Notes: generated by a model not told the origin, from the sequence alone. A DNA stretch of 64,000 nucleotides from Deinococcus carri (GCF_039545055.1 NZ_BAABRP010000001.1:372001-436000), one strand, 5' to 3'. Shown: positions 44,622 to 63,592, counted from the stretch's first letter. Numbers and translations: made by a program.

Positions 44622-45307
44622 TGGGGGAGGGGCAGCCAGCCTCCAGCGGCCCGCCGCCAGCCAGGACGGCGGCAACCCGGGCAGCCAGGTCGGCGCGTGC
44701 CCGCACCTCCTCCCCGCCGCTCCCGTGGCTGGGGCCGGGTGTGGTGGTGGGCGGGCTGCTGCCGGTGGCCGTGCTGCTGCTGGATGCCGGGAGCGGGGCG
44801 CTGGGAGCCAACCCGGTCCAGCGCGCCATCCTGCAAAGCGGGCAACTGGCGCTGGCGCTGCTGCTGCTCTCGTTGGCCTGCACGCCCCTGCGCCGCCTGA
44901 CGGGCTGGACCTGGCCCGCGCGCATCCGCAAGGCACTGGGGCTGCTGGCCTTCGTGTATGCCCTGCTGCACTTCGGTCTGTATCTCTTCGACCACGGCTT
45001 CACGCCGGACGTGGTGCTGGAAGACGTGCTGAAGCGGCCCTTCGTGACGGTGGGGTTCGCGGCGCTGGTGCTGCTGCTTCCCCTGGCCCTGACCAGCACC
45101 CGGGACGCCGTGCGCCGCCTGGGCTTTTTGCGCTGGCAGCGCCTGCACCGGCTGGTGTACGCCGCCGCCCTGCTGGGCGTGCTGCACTACTGGTGGGGCG
45201 TGAAAAAGGACCACACCGCCCCGCTGATAGCGGCCCTGGTCCTCGCCGCGCTGCTGGCCGCGCGCCTGCTGCGGCAGCGGCGGGGGAGGGCGCGCTCCGG
45301 TTCCTGA
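44621..45307 (+). CDS. msrQ: Haem-binding membrane subunit MsrQ
   Basis: A 228-aa six-helix ferric-reductase-like membrane protein that feeds electrons to MsrP. Haem-ligand histidines are plausible in YALLHFGLYLFDHG and LRWQRLHRLVYAAALLGVLHYWWGV. The first ~30 residues are an Arg/Ala/Pro-rich extension before the first helix. The ATG overlaps the msrP stop codon, so translation is coupled. Confidence 0.92.
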
Positions 45308-45351
45308 GTGCCCGGCCTTGACCCCTTGCTTATCCATCTCCCTCCGGCCGC

Positions 45352-45733
<382 letters not shown>

Positions 45734-45737
<4 letters not shown>

Positions 45738-45946
45738 GCGGGGGGACAGCCGCGCTGGTCTGGCTCGACCTGTTCGTGGAGGGCGACCCCCACCCCCGCC
45801 GCTTTGACGGCCCCGACACCCTGCGGGCCTACCTGGCGCGTATCGAGCGCCTGCCCGGCGACGTCATCACGCGGCTGCTGGAGCGCGGGGAGGTCGGCCC
45901 GCCTGCTGCCCGGCGAGTGTACCGCGTCCAGCCCCTCCAGCCATGA
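45734..45946 (+). CDS. Small hypothetical protein
   Basis: A 70-aa protein (MSGGTAALVWLDLFVEGDP to VYRVQPLQP). It is fitted between neighbours by ATGA overlaps at both ends, which is strong evidence that it is translated. The function is unknown. Confidence 0.65.
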
Positions 45947-46521
45947 CCGGTGCCCCCGAGCCGCAGGCCCCCGAGGGTCCCGTGGTCGCCATTCCCGTCT
46001 ACGCGGACGTCAGCGAGCTGGAACTGGGGCTGATGGTCGCTGTCTGCCGCCTGTGCGGGGGCGAGGGAGCCACCCGCACCGTAAACCGCTCGCGGGCCAG
46101 CATCGTGACTGCCGGGGGGCTGGTCAGCACGCCGCACGTGCTGTATGCCGCCCTGCCCGAGCCGGCGGGCCTGCTTCTTCCCGGCGGCCCTGGCGCGCAA
46201 AAGGCGGCCCGCGACCCCCTGCTGCGTGAGTTCCTGGCCCGCCACGCCGCGCTTCCCACCGGCGCGAGCGGCAGCGGCCTGCTCCTGCTGGGCGAGGCGG
46301 GCGTGCTGCGGGACCGGGTGGTGGGCGGCCCCGCCGACCTGGCCGATACCCTCTGGGGCCATGCCCCCGCCGAGGTGCGCCCCGGCGAGGTCGTTACCGA
46401 TGGACCGCTGACCACCACGCCCGGCGGCCTGCCCGCCCTGCACGCGGCCCTGGCCGTCGCCGCCCACCTCTGGGGCGAGGAGGCTGCACGCGACGCCGCC
46501 CGCCGCCTGGGCCACCCCTAA
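45943..46521 (+). CDS. DJ-1/PfpI-family protein lacking the nucleophilic Cys
   Basis: A 192-aa protein of the class I glutamine amidotransferase-like fold: AIPVYADVSELELGLMVAV, then ASIVTAGGLVSTPHVLYAALPEPAGLLLPGG and the elbow region TGASGSGLLLLGEAGVL. Active members have Cys at the elbow (CTG); here there is only Ser/Gly, so chaperone, deglycase or peptidase activity of the usual kind is unlikely. It is third in an overlapping operon. Confidence 0.75.
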   Translation: MTGAPEPQAPEGPVVAIPVYADVSELELGLMVAVCRLCGGEGATRTVNRSRASIVTAGGLVSTPHVLYAALPEPAGLLLPGGPGAQKAARDPLLREFLARHAALPTGASGSGLLLLGEAGVLRDRVVGGPADLADTLWGHAPAEVRPGEVVTDGPLTTTPGGLPALHAALAVAAHLWGEEAARDAARRLGHP

Positions 46522-46524
46522 CCT

Positions 46525-46761
46525 GTGGAAGAGGTCCGCGAATACGTCACCCTACCTGCTGCCCCGGATGAGCCGACCCTCACCGCGCTGCTGGCGACTC
46601 CCGGTGGGGCAGCCCTGCACGCCCGGAACGGCACCGATGCGGTGGGCCGTTCCCGCACCGTCCTGACTCTGGCCCACCCCGACCCCGAGGTGGTCGCCGT
46701 GACTCGCCAGAACCTCCTGCGCGCCTGCCGTGAGCGCGGCGTGCGGGCATTCGTGGTTTGA
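46525..46761 (+). CDS. Small hypothetical protein, 78 aa
   Basis: It starts at GTG 46525, 3 bp after the preceding stop codon, so it belongs to the same operon. It reads MEEVREYVTLPAAPDEPTLT to CRERGVRAFVV. It has alternating strands and helices but no recognised domain. Confidence 0.55.
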   Translation: MEEVREYVTLPAAPDEPTLTALLATPGGAALHARNGTDAVGRSRTVLTLAHPDPEVVAVTRQNLLRACRERGVRAFVV

Positions 46762-46788
46762 GGAAGGTCGCCGGGTGTAGCAGCCTCG

Positions 46789-47796
<1,008 letters not shown>

Positions 47797-47807
47797 GGGG
47801 GGGAGTA

Positions 47808-47880
47808 TGGCAGATGGCAGAAAGCGAAAGGCAGAAGGCGGATGGCTTGGTCCCTTGCCTTCTGCCTTTCGCTTTCTGCC
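47808..47880. repeat. Palindromic repeat, family B, 24-bp perfect arms
   Basis: The arms at 47816-47839 and 47857-47880 are exact inverted copies (words ggcagaaagcg, aaggcagaaggc) around a 17-nt loop. The right arm ends immediately before the stop codon of the next minus-strand gene. Confidence 0.85.
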
Positions 47881-49254
<1,374 letters not shown>

Positions 49255-49328
49255 CCTGCGAGTGTAGCGGCCCGGCCCCCGGTGCGGTCTGCCGTATCTG
49301 GACGAATCTGTCTTCACCGCCCGAAAAC

Positions 49329-49356
49329 GAAAAACCGCCCGGGGTGTCCCGGACGG
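49329..49356 (-). terminator. Terminator of the Crp/Fnr regulator gene
   Basis: On the minus strand CCGTCCGGG/CCCGGGCGG (49348-49356 with 49335-49343; one G-U pair) is followed by a U run (A run at 49331-49334). Confidence 0.8.
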
Positions 49357-49384
49357 TCGGTGCGAGGTGAAGGGGAGGGCGGGG

Positions 49385-50005
<621 letters not shown>

Positions 50006-50066
50006 TAGGCTCGCCTCCTGGGCGTTGGATTCTGGGGGTTCTCGGGGTCCGGGGACATCCCGGTAC

Positions 50067-50102
50067 AGGTCACAGTGTAACCTCTCGTCACGATTTTGTA
50101 AA
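50067..50102 (-). promoter_or_regulatory. Promoter of the Crp/Fnr gene with overlapping palindrome
   Basis: On the minus strand TTTACA (50097-50102), a 17-bp spacer and TACACT (50074-50079). AGGTCACAGTGTAACCT (50067-50083) is a 17-bp palindrome with one mismatched pair centred on 50075, covering the -10 box. Confidence 0.7.
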
Positions 50103-50182
50103 CACTTTTGTTTCTTTAAAAATGTTTTAGATTACGAAGCTCGGCAGTGGGTAGGGAGGCCGAAATCGGCTCTACGTCGAAC

Positions 50183-50213
50183 AAAAAAAGGTGGGGTGCG
50201 TGTGGCCTCACCT
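50183..50213 (-). terminator. Second minus-strand terminator downstream of gyrA
   Basis: On the minus strand AGGTGAGG/CCCCACCT (50206-50213 with 50089-type arm at 50189-50196, one mismatch) is followed by seven U (A run 50183-50189). It lies about 75 nt beyond the gyrA terminator and could end a small RNA made from 50215-50285, or be a fail-safe. The rest of the 332-bp gap shows no gene. Confidence 0.55.
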
Positions 50214-50285
50214 CATACTTTCCTCATCGTTCCACCATTCCAGATTCCTCGTTGCGCGTGCGGTAGGCGACGGGAGAACCGGGAG

Positions 50286-50320
50286 AAAAAAGTGTGCCCG
50301 ACCACCGGGGCCGGGCACAC
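50286..50320 (-). terminator. Terminator of gyrA
   Basis: On the minus strand GTGTGCCCG/CGGGCACAC (50312-50320 with 50292-50300) is followed by six U. Confidence 0.85.
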
Positions 50321-50337
50321 CTGAAGCCTGCGGGGGA

Positions 50338-52767
<2,430 letters not shown>

Positions 52768-52870
52768 GAGGCTCCAGTCAGGGGTGCGCCAGCCGGAGGG
52801 GGTCCGCTGGCGGTGAGAGGGGAAGAAACCCGGCCAGCGCCCATCTTGCAAGCGGGCCGGGGATGGAATG

Positions 52871-52898
52871 AGTATACCACATTATGCTGTTAGCGTAA
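52871..52898 (-). promoter_or_regulatory. gyrA promoter with RDRM-like palindrome
   Basis: On the minus strand TTACGC (52893-52898), a 16-bp spacer and TATACT (52871-52876). TTATGCTGTTAGCGTAA (52882-52898) is a 17-bp palindrome (7-bp arms, one mismatch) sharing its size and ends with the RDRM consensus TTATGTCATTGACATAA. Confidence 0.6.
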
Positions 52899-52965
52899 CG
52901 CGACCCATTCCCTTCACTGCTGCCATTCTACCGCACGGGGACGCCAAAAACAGGAAGCGGAGGGG

Positions 52966-53679
52966 GTGGTTGTGCACCCTACCAGCCCTCACCATGCACG
53001 GATGCCTGTCCCCGATGGTGCCCTCAACTTCCGCCGTCCCCTGCCCGGCCTGTGGCGCAGCGGCAACCTCAGCCGCCTGAGTGAACGGGGGAGGCGCGAG
53101 CTGCTGGCGGCGGGATTCGTGCGCATTCTGGACCTCCGCAACCGGGCAGAGCGGGACATGGACGCGCCGCCCTTTCTCGGGCGCACTGAATACCTGAACC
53201 TTCCCCTGCTGCCCTACCGCAACCGCGCCCTGAATACGGCGGCGGCAGAGGCACAGACGAATGCCGACCACTACCGCGCCCACCTCGACCATGCCGCGAA
53301 CCAGATCGTCGCCATCCTGGGGGCAATTCTGGACGCGCCCCCCGGCCGGGTCCTGATCCACTGCCACGCCGGGAAGGACCGCACTGGACTGATCGTGGCC
53401 CTGTGTCTGGAACTGACAGGGATGCCGCGCGGAGAAATCGCCGCCGATTATGCGGCGAGTGAACCGGAACTCTGGGCCTTCTACGCTGACTCCCAGACCA
53501 GGCGAACCTCGGCAGAGCGGGTGAAGGTGGAACCCTTCGTCGCCTCCCGCCCGGAAGACATCCTGACGGCCCTGGAGCATCTGGACGCGGACTGGGGTGG
53601 CGTCGGGCCGTACCTCGCCGCGCACGGCTTCAGCGAGGCAGAGCAGACCGGGCTACGCGAACGTCTGACACATTTGTGA
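52966..53679 (+). CDS. Dual-specificity/tyrosine phosphatase-like protein
   Basis: A 237-aa protein with the Cys-dependent phosphatase loop HCHAGKDRTG (HCxxGxxRTG form) near residue 130, typical of protein tyrosine phosphatases and related lipid phosphatases. LWRSGNLSRLSERGRRELLAAG and ILDLRNRAERD are the usual N-terminal blocks of the family. The start may be GTG 52966 or 52972, both after a GGAGG-like site. A Roadblock gene cluster begins 37 bp downstream. Confidence 0.82.
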   Translation: MVVHPTSPHHARMPVPDGALNFRRPLPGLWRSGNLSRLSERGRRELLAAGFVRILDLRNRAERDMDAPPFLGRTEYLNLPLLPYRNRALNTAAAEAQTNADHYRAHLDHAANQIVAILGAILDAPPGRVLIHCHAGKDRTGLIVALCLELTGMPRGEIAADYAASEPELWAFYADSQTRRTSAERVKVEPFVASRPEDILTALEHLDADWGGVGPYLAAHGFSEAEQTGLRERLTHL

Positions 53680-53716
53680 GACTTTTGCGTTACTTGGCCG
53701 CCTATGATGCCGGCTG

Positions 53717-54067
53717 ATGCTGCCTCATCTCACACAACTGGTGGCGGACGTGGACGGGGCGTGGGCCGCCGCAATCGGTGGGCTGGACGGCCTGCTGGTC
53801 GAGGGCCACGCCGCCGCGGTCACGGACCTGAACCTTCTCGTCGCGGAGCATGCGGGGCTGCTGCGGGCCACGAGCGCCGCCTACGGCGAAACGCTGGGGG
53901 CGGGCGCGATGCGCGAGCTGTACCTGCGCGGCGAGCGCCTCGGCGTGTACCTGCATCCCATCACCCCCGACTTCTTCCTGCTGCTGGCCCTGGACGCCCG
54001 CAGCAACCTGGGGCAGGCCCGGCTGTATGGCCGCGAGGCCGCCCGCCAACTGGAGAGCTACCTGTGA
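53717..54067 (+). CDS. Roadblock/LC7-domain protein 1
   Basis: A 116-aa single-domain protein ([35 protein letters not shown] ... [39 protein letters not shown]). It resembles MglB-like Roadblock proteins that regulate small GTPases. TATGAT (53703-53708) ends 8 nt before the ATG, indicating a leaderless mRNA. It is the first of three related genes; an SRE-like repeat begins on the last base of its stop codon. Confidence 0.78.
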   Translation: MLPHLTQLVADVDGAWAAAIGGLDGLLVEGHAAAVTDLNLLVAEHAGLLRATSAAYGETLGAGAMRELYLRGERLGVYLHPITPDFFLLLALDARSNLGQARLYGREAARQLESYL

Positions 54068-54221
54068 TACGGTTTCCGTCCAATCCGTTATCGAAGCGGG
54101 AAAGCGCCGATTCGATAACTCCTTTCCCGGCAACCGTTTTTTTCCTCCTCGCTCTGCTTCGCAGCTTTACAAGTCCGCTCGGGTTGAACAGTTTTTATAA
54201 CTGTTCAACCGGAATCCGTAT
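54067..54221 (+). repeat. SRE-like repeat, family E, copy 1
   Basis: It runs from ATACGG (on the last base of the stop codon TGA) to CCGTAT. Stem 1 is GTTATCGAA (54087-54095) with TTCGATAAC (54111-54119). Stem 2 is GTTGAACAGTT (54183-54193) with AACTGTTCAAC (54199-54209). The linker holds CTCGCTC, GCAGC and AAGTCC, as in copies at 31262 and 56304. Confidence 0.8.
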
Positions 54222-54257
54222 GAACGCCGTGAACTGCCCTGCTGGCCCGGAGGCAAG

Positions 54258-54599
54258 ATGAGACTCGATTCCCTGCGCGGCGTGCCGGGTGTGATGGCCT
54301 GCGCCCTGGTCAGCCCGGACGGCCTGCCCATCGAACTGCTGGGCGAGGGGGGTGAGGCCCTGGCCGCCGAACTCGCCTCGCTCCGGGTGGGCCTGGACCG
54401 CCTGAGCCGCCGCCTGGGCGCGGGCTACGTGACCCGCCTCGCCTTTACCAGCGAGCGGGTCGAGGTGGTGGCCGTGACCAGCGGCGACTTCACCCTCGGC
54501 GTGGCCGTGACGCGCGGCCACGACACCCGCCTGGCGCAGCAGCTTCTGGCGCGCCTGGCCCTCGAACTCACCGACCTGCCGCGGGCGGAACCGGCATGA
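54258..54599 (+). CDS. Roadblock/LC7-domain protein 2
   Basis: A 113-aa protein (MRLDSLRGVPGVMACALVSPDGLPIELLG ... FTLGVAVTRGHDTRLAQQLLARLALELTDL) with the beta-alpha-beta-beta-alpha pattern of Roadblock proteins. It is preceded by a GGAGGC ribosome site. ATGA overlap with protein 3 couples their synthesis, so they may form a heterodimer. Confidence 0.78.
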   Translation: MRLDSLRGVPGVMACALVSPDGLPIELLGEGGEALAAELASLRVGLDRLSRRLGAGYVTRLAFTSERVEVVAVTSGDFTLGVAVTRGHDTRLAQQLLARLALELTDLPRAEPA

Positions 54600-54895
54600 T
54601 CCAGCAACTGCTGGAAGTGCGCGGCATCCGGCACGTCGCCCTGATCGACGCGGCAGGCAGCATCGTGGCGAGTGCGGGCAGCGGTGCCGATATCAGCGTG
54701 GTGCCGGCGGGGCGCGCGGTGGTGGGGAGCCTGCGCGCCGCTCTGGGTCAGGGCGAGTGGCAGGACCTGCTGCTGGACGTGGAGGACGGCCCCATCCTGC
54801 TCACGCCACACGGCAACCAGGTGCTGCTGACCGCCTTCGACCGGGTGGACAGCCTGGGCCGGGTACGCTTCGCGGTGCGGCGGCTGCTGGGGTAG
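54596..54895 (+). CDS. Roadblock/LC7-domain protein 3
   Basis: A 99-aa protein (MIQQLLEVRGIRHVALIDAAGSIVAS ... LLTPHGNQVLLTAFDRVDSLGRVRFAVRRLL). It overlaps gene 2 by 4 bp (ATGA). No MglA-type GTPase gene is found in the window. Confidence 0.75.
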   Translation: MIQQLLEVRGIRHVALIDAAGSIVASAGSGADISVVPAGRAVVGSLRAALGQGEWQDLLLDVEDGPILLTPHGNQVLLTAFDRVDSLGRVRFAVRRLLG

Positions 54896-54960
54896 AGGGG
54901 TGGGCGGCGTGTGGCCGGTGGCCCGGCAGGGCGTTCTTGCCCCGGGCCACCGGCCGCGCG

Positions 54961-55794
<834 letters not shown>

Positions 55795-56043
55795 GCGCGG
55801 CAGCATACGCCGGGAACGCCGGGGGCCACGCAGACGTAACGTCGGCATGAGAGCCATGCTCGGTGCCCTGTGGACCCTGCTCACGCAGCTTTTCCTCGCG
55901 CTGCTCGGGCAGCCGGTGCCGGGGCAGAGCCGCGCGGAACGCACCCGGAACCTGCGGCAGCGGACGCACACGGAGCCGGAGCGGGCCGGTGCCCTCGCCG
56001 CCCTGCGTGCGGTGGTGCGCGAGGCGCTGCTGGCCCTGACCTT

Positions 56044-56286
<243 letters not shown>

Positions 56287-56303
56287 GCCGCCATGATAAG
56301 AAT

Positions 56304-56450
56304 CCTGGTTGAACAGTGATGCCATCACTGCGAAACCCGACTGGAAGGACTCGCAGAGCTGCGCAGCAGAGAAGGAAAAGGACGGATTCCAGAATGGAGT
56401 GAGCCTTCAGCGTTTTCCTGAAGGCTCACGCAATGGCCGGAATCCGTCTG
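56304..56450 (-). repeat. SRE-like repeat, family E, copy 2
   Basis: Minus orientation. The outer GACGGATTCC (56381-56390) and GGAATCCGTC (56439-56448) pair; stem 1 GTGAGCCTTCAG (56399-56410) pairs with CTGAAGGCTCAC (56418-56429); stem 2 is CAGTGAT with ATCACTG near 56324-56340. The linker GCTGCGCAGC and CTTCTC matches copy 1. Confidence 0.8.
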
Positions 56451-56471
56451 ATGCCGCGCTAGCCTGGGTCC

Positions 56472-57390
<919 letters not shown>

Positions 57391-57398
<8 letters not shown>

Positions 57399-57430
57399 AC
57401 CGCCTGTCTAAGTTTCCCTAACACCCGTTA
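57391..57430 (+). promoter_or_regulatory. Two palindromes between gluQ and trpB
   Basis: AAACTTAGAC (57391-57400) and GTCTAAGTTT (57406-57415) form a perfect 10-bp inverted repeat that contains the gluQ stop codon. CTAACACCCGTTAG (57417-57430) is one base off the CNAACGNNCGTTNG pattern seen upstream of the acyl-CoA carboxylase gene. The second lies on the trpB -35 position. Confidence 0.5.
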
Positions 57431-57455
57431 GGCCCAGCGCTCTACTCTGAAAAAT

Positions 57456-58756
<1,301 letters not shown>

Positions 58757-58760
<4 letters not shown>

Positions 58761-59560
58761 CCGCCACCCTGACCAGGGGGGCCGAGCGCCTCCACGCCGC
58801 CTTTGCGCGGGCGCAGGCCGAGGGCCGCGCGGCCTTTATTCCGTTCATGACGGCCGGATATCCGACGGCAGAGGCCTTTCCCGCCGTGGCCGACGCGCTG
58901 CTGTCCCAGGCCGACATTCTGGAGGTCGGTCTTCCCTACAGTGACCCCCTGGGCGACGGCCCCACCATTCAGCGGGCCAGCGAGCAGGCCCTGGCGGGCG
59001 GCACCAGCACCCGGCGCACGCTGGAACTGGTGGGGGCCTTACGCCAGCGGCACGATCAGCCCATCGTGGTGATGACCTACGTCAACCCCATCTACGCCGT
59101 CGGCCCGCGCGAGTTTATGCGCCTCGCGCAGGAGGCGGGTGTGGACGGCCTGATTCTCCCCGACCTGCCGCCCGACCAGGACATCGAGATTGCCGACCTG
59201 GCCGCCGAACATGGCCTCGCCGTCACCTTCCTGATCGCGCCCACCAGTACGCCGGAGCGGGTGCGGCTGGTGGCGGAGGCCTGCACCGGCTTCCTCTACG
59301 CCGTCAGCGTCACGGGCGTCACCGGCGCGCGCGAGGGGGCGGCGCTGGGCGAGGTGCCCGCCATGCTCGCCCTGGCCCGGCAGCACGCCCGCGTGCCTAT
59401 CGCGGTCGGCTTCGGCGTCAAGGACCGGCAGACGGCCCACCAGGTCGCGCAGGTCGCGGACGGTGTGGTGGTCGGCAGCGCCTTTATCAACGCCATCGCG
59501 GGCGGGCAGGATGTGGCCGCGCTCGCCGCCGACATCGCGGCGGGGTGCCGCCGGGACTGA
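58757..59560 (+). CDS. trpA: Tryptophan synthase alpha subunit
   Basis: A 267-aa TIM barrel that splits indole-3-glycerol phosphate. The catalytic Glu and Asp are in [19 protein letters not shown], and [12 protein letters not shown] and [11 protein letters not shown] are family blocks. The start overlaps the trpB stop codon. A hairpin terminator (59617-59644) follows. The other trp genes are not here, so the pathway is split. Confidence 0.97.
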
Positions 59561-59616
59561 CGGGGACGGCTTCGGGTAGATTCGACAGACTCGGCCCAAC
59601 AGAACCCACAGAAAAG

Positions 59617-59644
59617 GTGCCCGCAGGGAAAGCTCTGCGGGCAC
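59617..59644. terminator. Bidirectional terminator after trpA
   Basis: GTGCCCGCAG (59617-59626) pairs with CTGCGGGCAC (59635-59644). The AAAA before it gives a U run on the minus strand, for the ferritin-like gene. Confidence 0.75.
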
Positions 59645-59660
59645 TTCCGGGTAACCAGGG

Positions 59661-60191
<531 letters not shown>

Positions 60192-60347
60192 GTTCAGCCT
60201 CCCTTGCTCTGACCCGCCCTGTCTGACCGGGTTCTGACCCCAGTGTTCCTGCCGGGCGGGTCAGCGGGATGGGCAGGCTGTGAAGTTCGCTTCATGCCCC
60301 TCTCGGAGCTTTCTCCGCTGGGCCGCGCCTCCGTTATCCTGCCGGGC

Positions 60348-61223
<876 letters not shown>

Positions 61224-61252
61224 AGACAGTCGGGGTGCGGCCAGGCACCGGT

Positions 61253-63493
61253 TCAGCGCAGGGTGCTGAGGAAGGACCGCGCCGCGCCGCCCACCGACTC
61301 CTGGGTCAGGAAGGTGAGGCCACCCCCCGGCAGCAGGGCACTGGCCTGCACCATATCGGTGAGGATGACGCGGCTGCTGGCGTCCGCCGTACCAAAACGG
61401 ATGATGCCGCCACTGCCTTTCAGCCACAGGAGGTCCGGCTGTTGCCGGTCCAGCCCGAGAATGCTGACGGTGCTGCCGTCCACAGCCGGAAAGGTCGTCG
61501 AGGTGCCGTCCGGATTGACTCGTGTGAGCCGCCCGTAGGTCTCGTACCACACCTGACTGCTGTCACTGACCGCAGCGCTGTTGATGAGGCCTCCCCCAGT
61601 CACGCTCAGGGGGGTGATGGCCTGGGTTTCCGTATCGATCAGCAGGGGTTTGCTGTTGTAGCCGCCCTTGTAGAACAGGTACCGGCCATTGCCGCTGGCG
61701 ACGAAATCCAGGCTGGAAGCGCTGCTGCTGTAGGCGTTCTGGGTATCTATCAGACTGCTTTTCCCGGTGGCCGGGTCCCAGCGGTACAGCCCGGAGCGGA
61801 TGACGCCCACCTCCTCGCTGGTCACCCCGGTGTACCAGAGGCGGCCCTGGGCATCGACCTTGCCGTACAGCATATTCATCCCGCCGCCCGACCCGGACAG
61901 GGGCAACCGGGTCACGCTGCCATCGTCCTTGAGTCGGTAGATGGTCGTTGCCGGCCCTGAGTAGCCCGCGCTCAGGGCGTAGGCGTCGCCGCCCGGCACC
62001 CGCAGCAGTTCGCCGAACACGTCCGCCAGCGTGACTTCGGCCGCGACCTGGCTGCCGACATAGCGGCGGAAGGTGACCTGCGGCGTGAAGGGGCTGGTCG
62101 TGGGTGTCTTGTAGGCCGCCATGACCCACACGCCCTGGGCCGCGGGGGTCAGCGAGGAGGGCGTGCCCTGCACGTCCAGCAGGGCGCGGGCGGGCTTGAT
62201 TTGGAGTGTGAGGGATGTCGGGATCACCTTGCTGCCGCCAATCTGGGCGTGCACCTCGCCCAGGGCCGCTCCCGGTGCCACCTGCACAGGCAATTCGAGG
62301 TTGGTGGTGGCATTCGCGGTGAGGTCCACCTTCAGGGGAGCCGCGCTCAGGCCCTCGGGCAGGCCGTCCAGGGTGAGGGTCACGCTCCCGGTCAGGCCGT
62401 CCTGCGGGGTGAGGCTCAGCGGCACCTTCAGTGTGGCCCCCTGATAGCCGCTCAGGGTCGCCGTGCCGTAGGGGCCGTTCACGCCCACCTGCACCGAGGG
62501 CACGCGAATGTCAGCGGACAGGGTGGCCTGACCGATCGTCTGGCTGCCCTGCCGCGCGAGCAGGTTCAGTGACCTGTTGCTCGTGGTGGCGTTGCCGTCC
62601 AGGCTGAAGGTCAGGTTGGTCGTCACGGCCTGCGTGCCGAGGTGCCCCAGGGCACGCAGCAGCGGCCCCCTGCCCCGCTTGCCGAGGTCCTGGGCACCCA
62701 GGCTGGGCAGCGTCAGGGTGCCGGGGGTGACCACGACGCCGGGCACGTCGGTCGACAGGTCGATCTGCCCGGACACCCCGCCATCCTGATAGACCGTCAC
62801 CTCTCGCGTGACCGGCTGCCCGGCGCGCAGCACCAGGGGGGAAGTGTCCTTGAAGCCGAACACGACCTCCTGGGCCAGCGGCGTGAAGCTCAGCGTCACC
62901 GGGGTGCCGGGGGCCGCGCTGCTGAAGCCGCCTGGCCGCATGGCGACCGCATTCCACCCGGCCTTGAGGCTGAGGTCCAGGCCCAGCGTCGTGTCCGAGC
63001 AGATGGCGGTGCCCTTGAAGGTCGCGTCCTGCCGCGCGTAGAGCCGGGTCAGGGGAACCTGATCCGAGACGCGCGTTTCCGTGAGGCTGCCCAGCAGGTC
63101 GCCGCTCGCCTTGAGGGCCAGGATGTCCGCGAACTGAATCTGTGCGTCCGGGGCGCTCCGCTCGCCGCTGAAGGTGCAACCCTCCAGCAGGCCGAACGTC
63201 TCGTCGGGAAGGCCCAGGGGAATATCCACCGCGCCTCCCGCCGTGATCTTGCCCTCTGGCAGTTCCAGCAGCTGTTCCGAAGAATAGACGTAGAGCGCCG
63301 CCTCGGCGTTGCCGAACGCCCAGTGGGGCAGTTGCCCGCTGAGCCGTGAGGGGTTCAATCTGCCGCCTGCGCCGGGAACGGGTGGGTCGCCGCCATTGCC
63401 GCCATTGGAGGGGCAAGCCGTTAGCAACGCGGTGAGGCCGAGCAGGGCTGTGGGAAGGCGAAAGCGCCGGAGGTGGGGGGTCTTCATCTTCAC
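61253..63493 (-). CDS. Large lipoprotein with AGWNAV domain and beta-propeller-like C-terminus
   Basis: A 746-aa protein with lipobox LLTACPS (Cys near residue 27). Residues about 45-200 share a module with the exported protein at 22902 (Cys, RLYARQDATFKGTAIC, LDLSLKAGWNAVAM). The middle has immunoglobulin-like segments, and the last ~280 residues show repeated GRLWYTG / GNGRYLFYKGG / GLDRQQPDLLWLKG strands like a beta-propeller. It is probably surface-exposed. The start is GTG 63493 or ATG 63487, near a TAGAAT -10 (63499-63504, minus). Confidence 0.75.
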   Translation of the reverse strand: MKMKTPHLRRFRLPTALLGLTALLTACPSNGGNGGDPPVPGAGGRLNPSRLSGQLPHWAFGNAEAALYVYSSEQLLELPEGKITAGGAVDIPLGLPDETFGLLEGCTFSGERSAPDAQIQFADILALKASGDLLGSLTETRVSDQVPLTRLYARQDATFKGTAICSDTTLGLDLSLKAGWNAVAMRPGGFSSAAPGTPVTLSFTPLAQEVVFGFKDTSPLVLRAGQPVTREVTVYQDGGVSGQIDLSTDVPGVVVTPGTLTLPSLGAQDLGKRGRGPLLRALGHLGTQAVTTNLTFSLDGNATTSNRSLNLLARQGSQTIGQATLSADIRVPSVQVGVNGPYGTATLSGYQGATLKVPLSLTPQDGLTGSVTLTLDGLPEGLSAAPLKVDLTANATTNLELPVQVAPGAALGEVHAQIGGSKVIPTSLTLQIKPARALLDVQGTPSSLTPAAQGVWVMAAYKTPTTSPFTPQVTFRRYVGSQVAAEVTLADVFGELLRVPGGDAYALSAGYSGPATTIYRLKDDGSVTRLPLSGSGGGMNMLYGKVDAQGRLWYTGVTSEEVGVIRSGLYRWDPATGKSSLIDTQNAYSSSASSLDFVASGNGRYLFYKGGYNSKPLLIDTETQAITPLSVTGGGLINSAAVSDSSQVWYETYGRLTRVNPDGTSTTFPAVDGSTVSILGLDRQQPDLLWLKGSGGIIRFGTADASSRVILTDMVQASALLPGGGLTFLTQESVGGAARSFLSTLR

Positions 63494-63586
63494 TCAGGAT
63501 TCTAATGGGAAGTTCTGACGTTGCCATGACGCGCACGCCCCTCCAGCCCGTCTACACGTCTTGCCCACCGCCAGGCCTCTCCCCGC

Positions 63587-63592
63587 TACACT
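63587..63592 (+). promoter_or_regulatory. -10 box of the leuC leader
   Basis: TACACT ends 8 nt before the leader ATG at 63601, so the leader peptide is leaderless or nearly so. The -35 is weak (TTGCCC at 63561-63566, 20-bp spacer). Confidence 0.6.
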
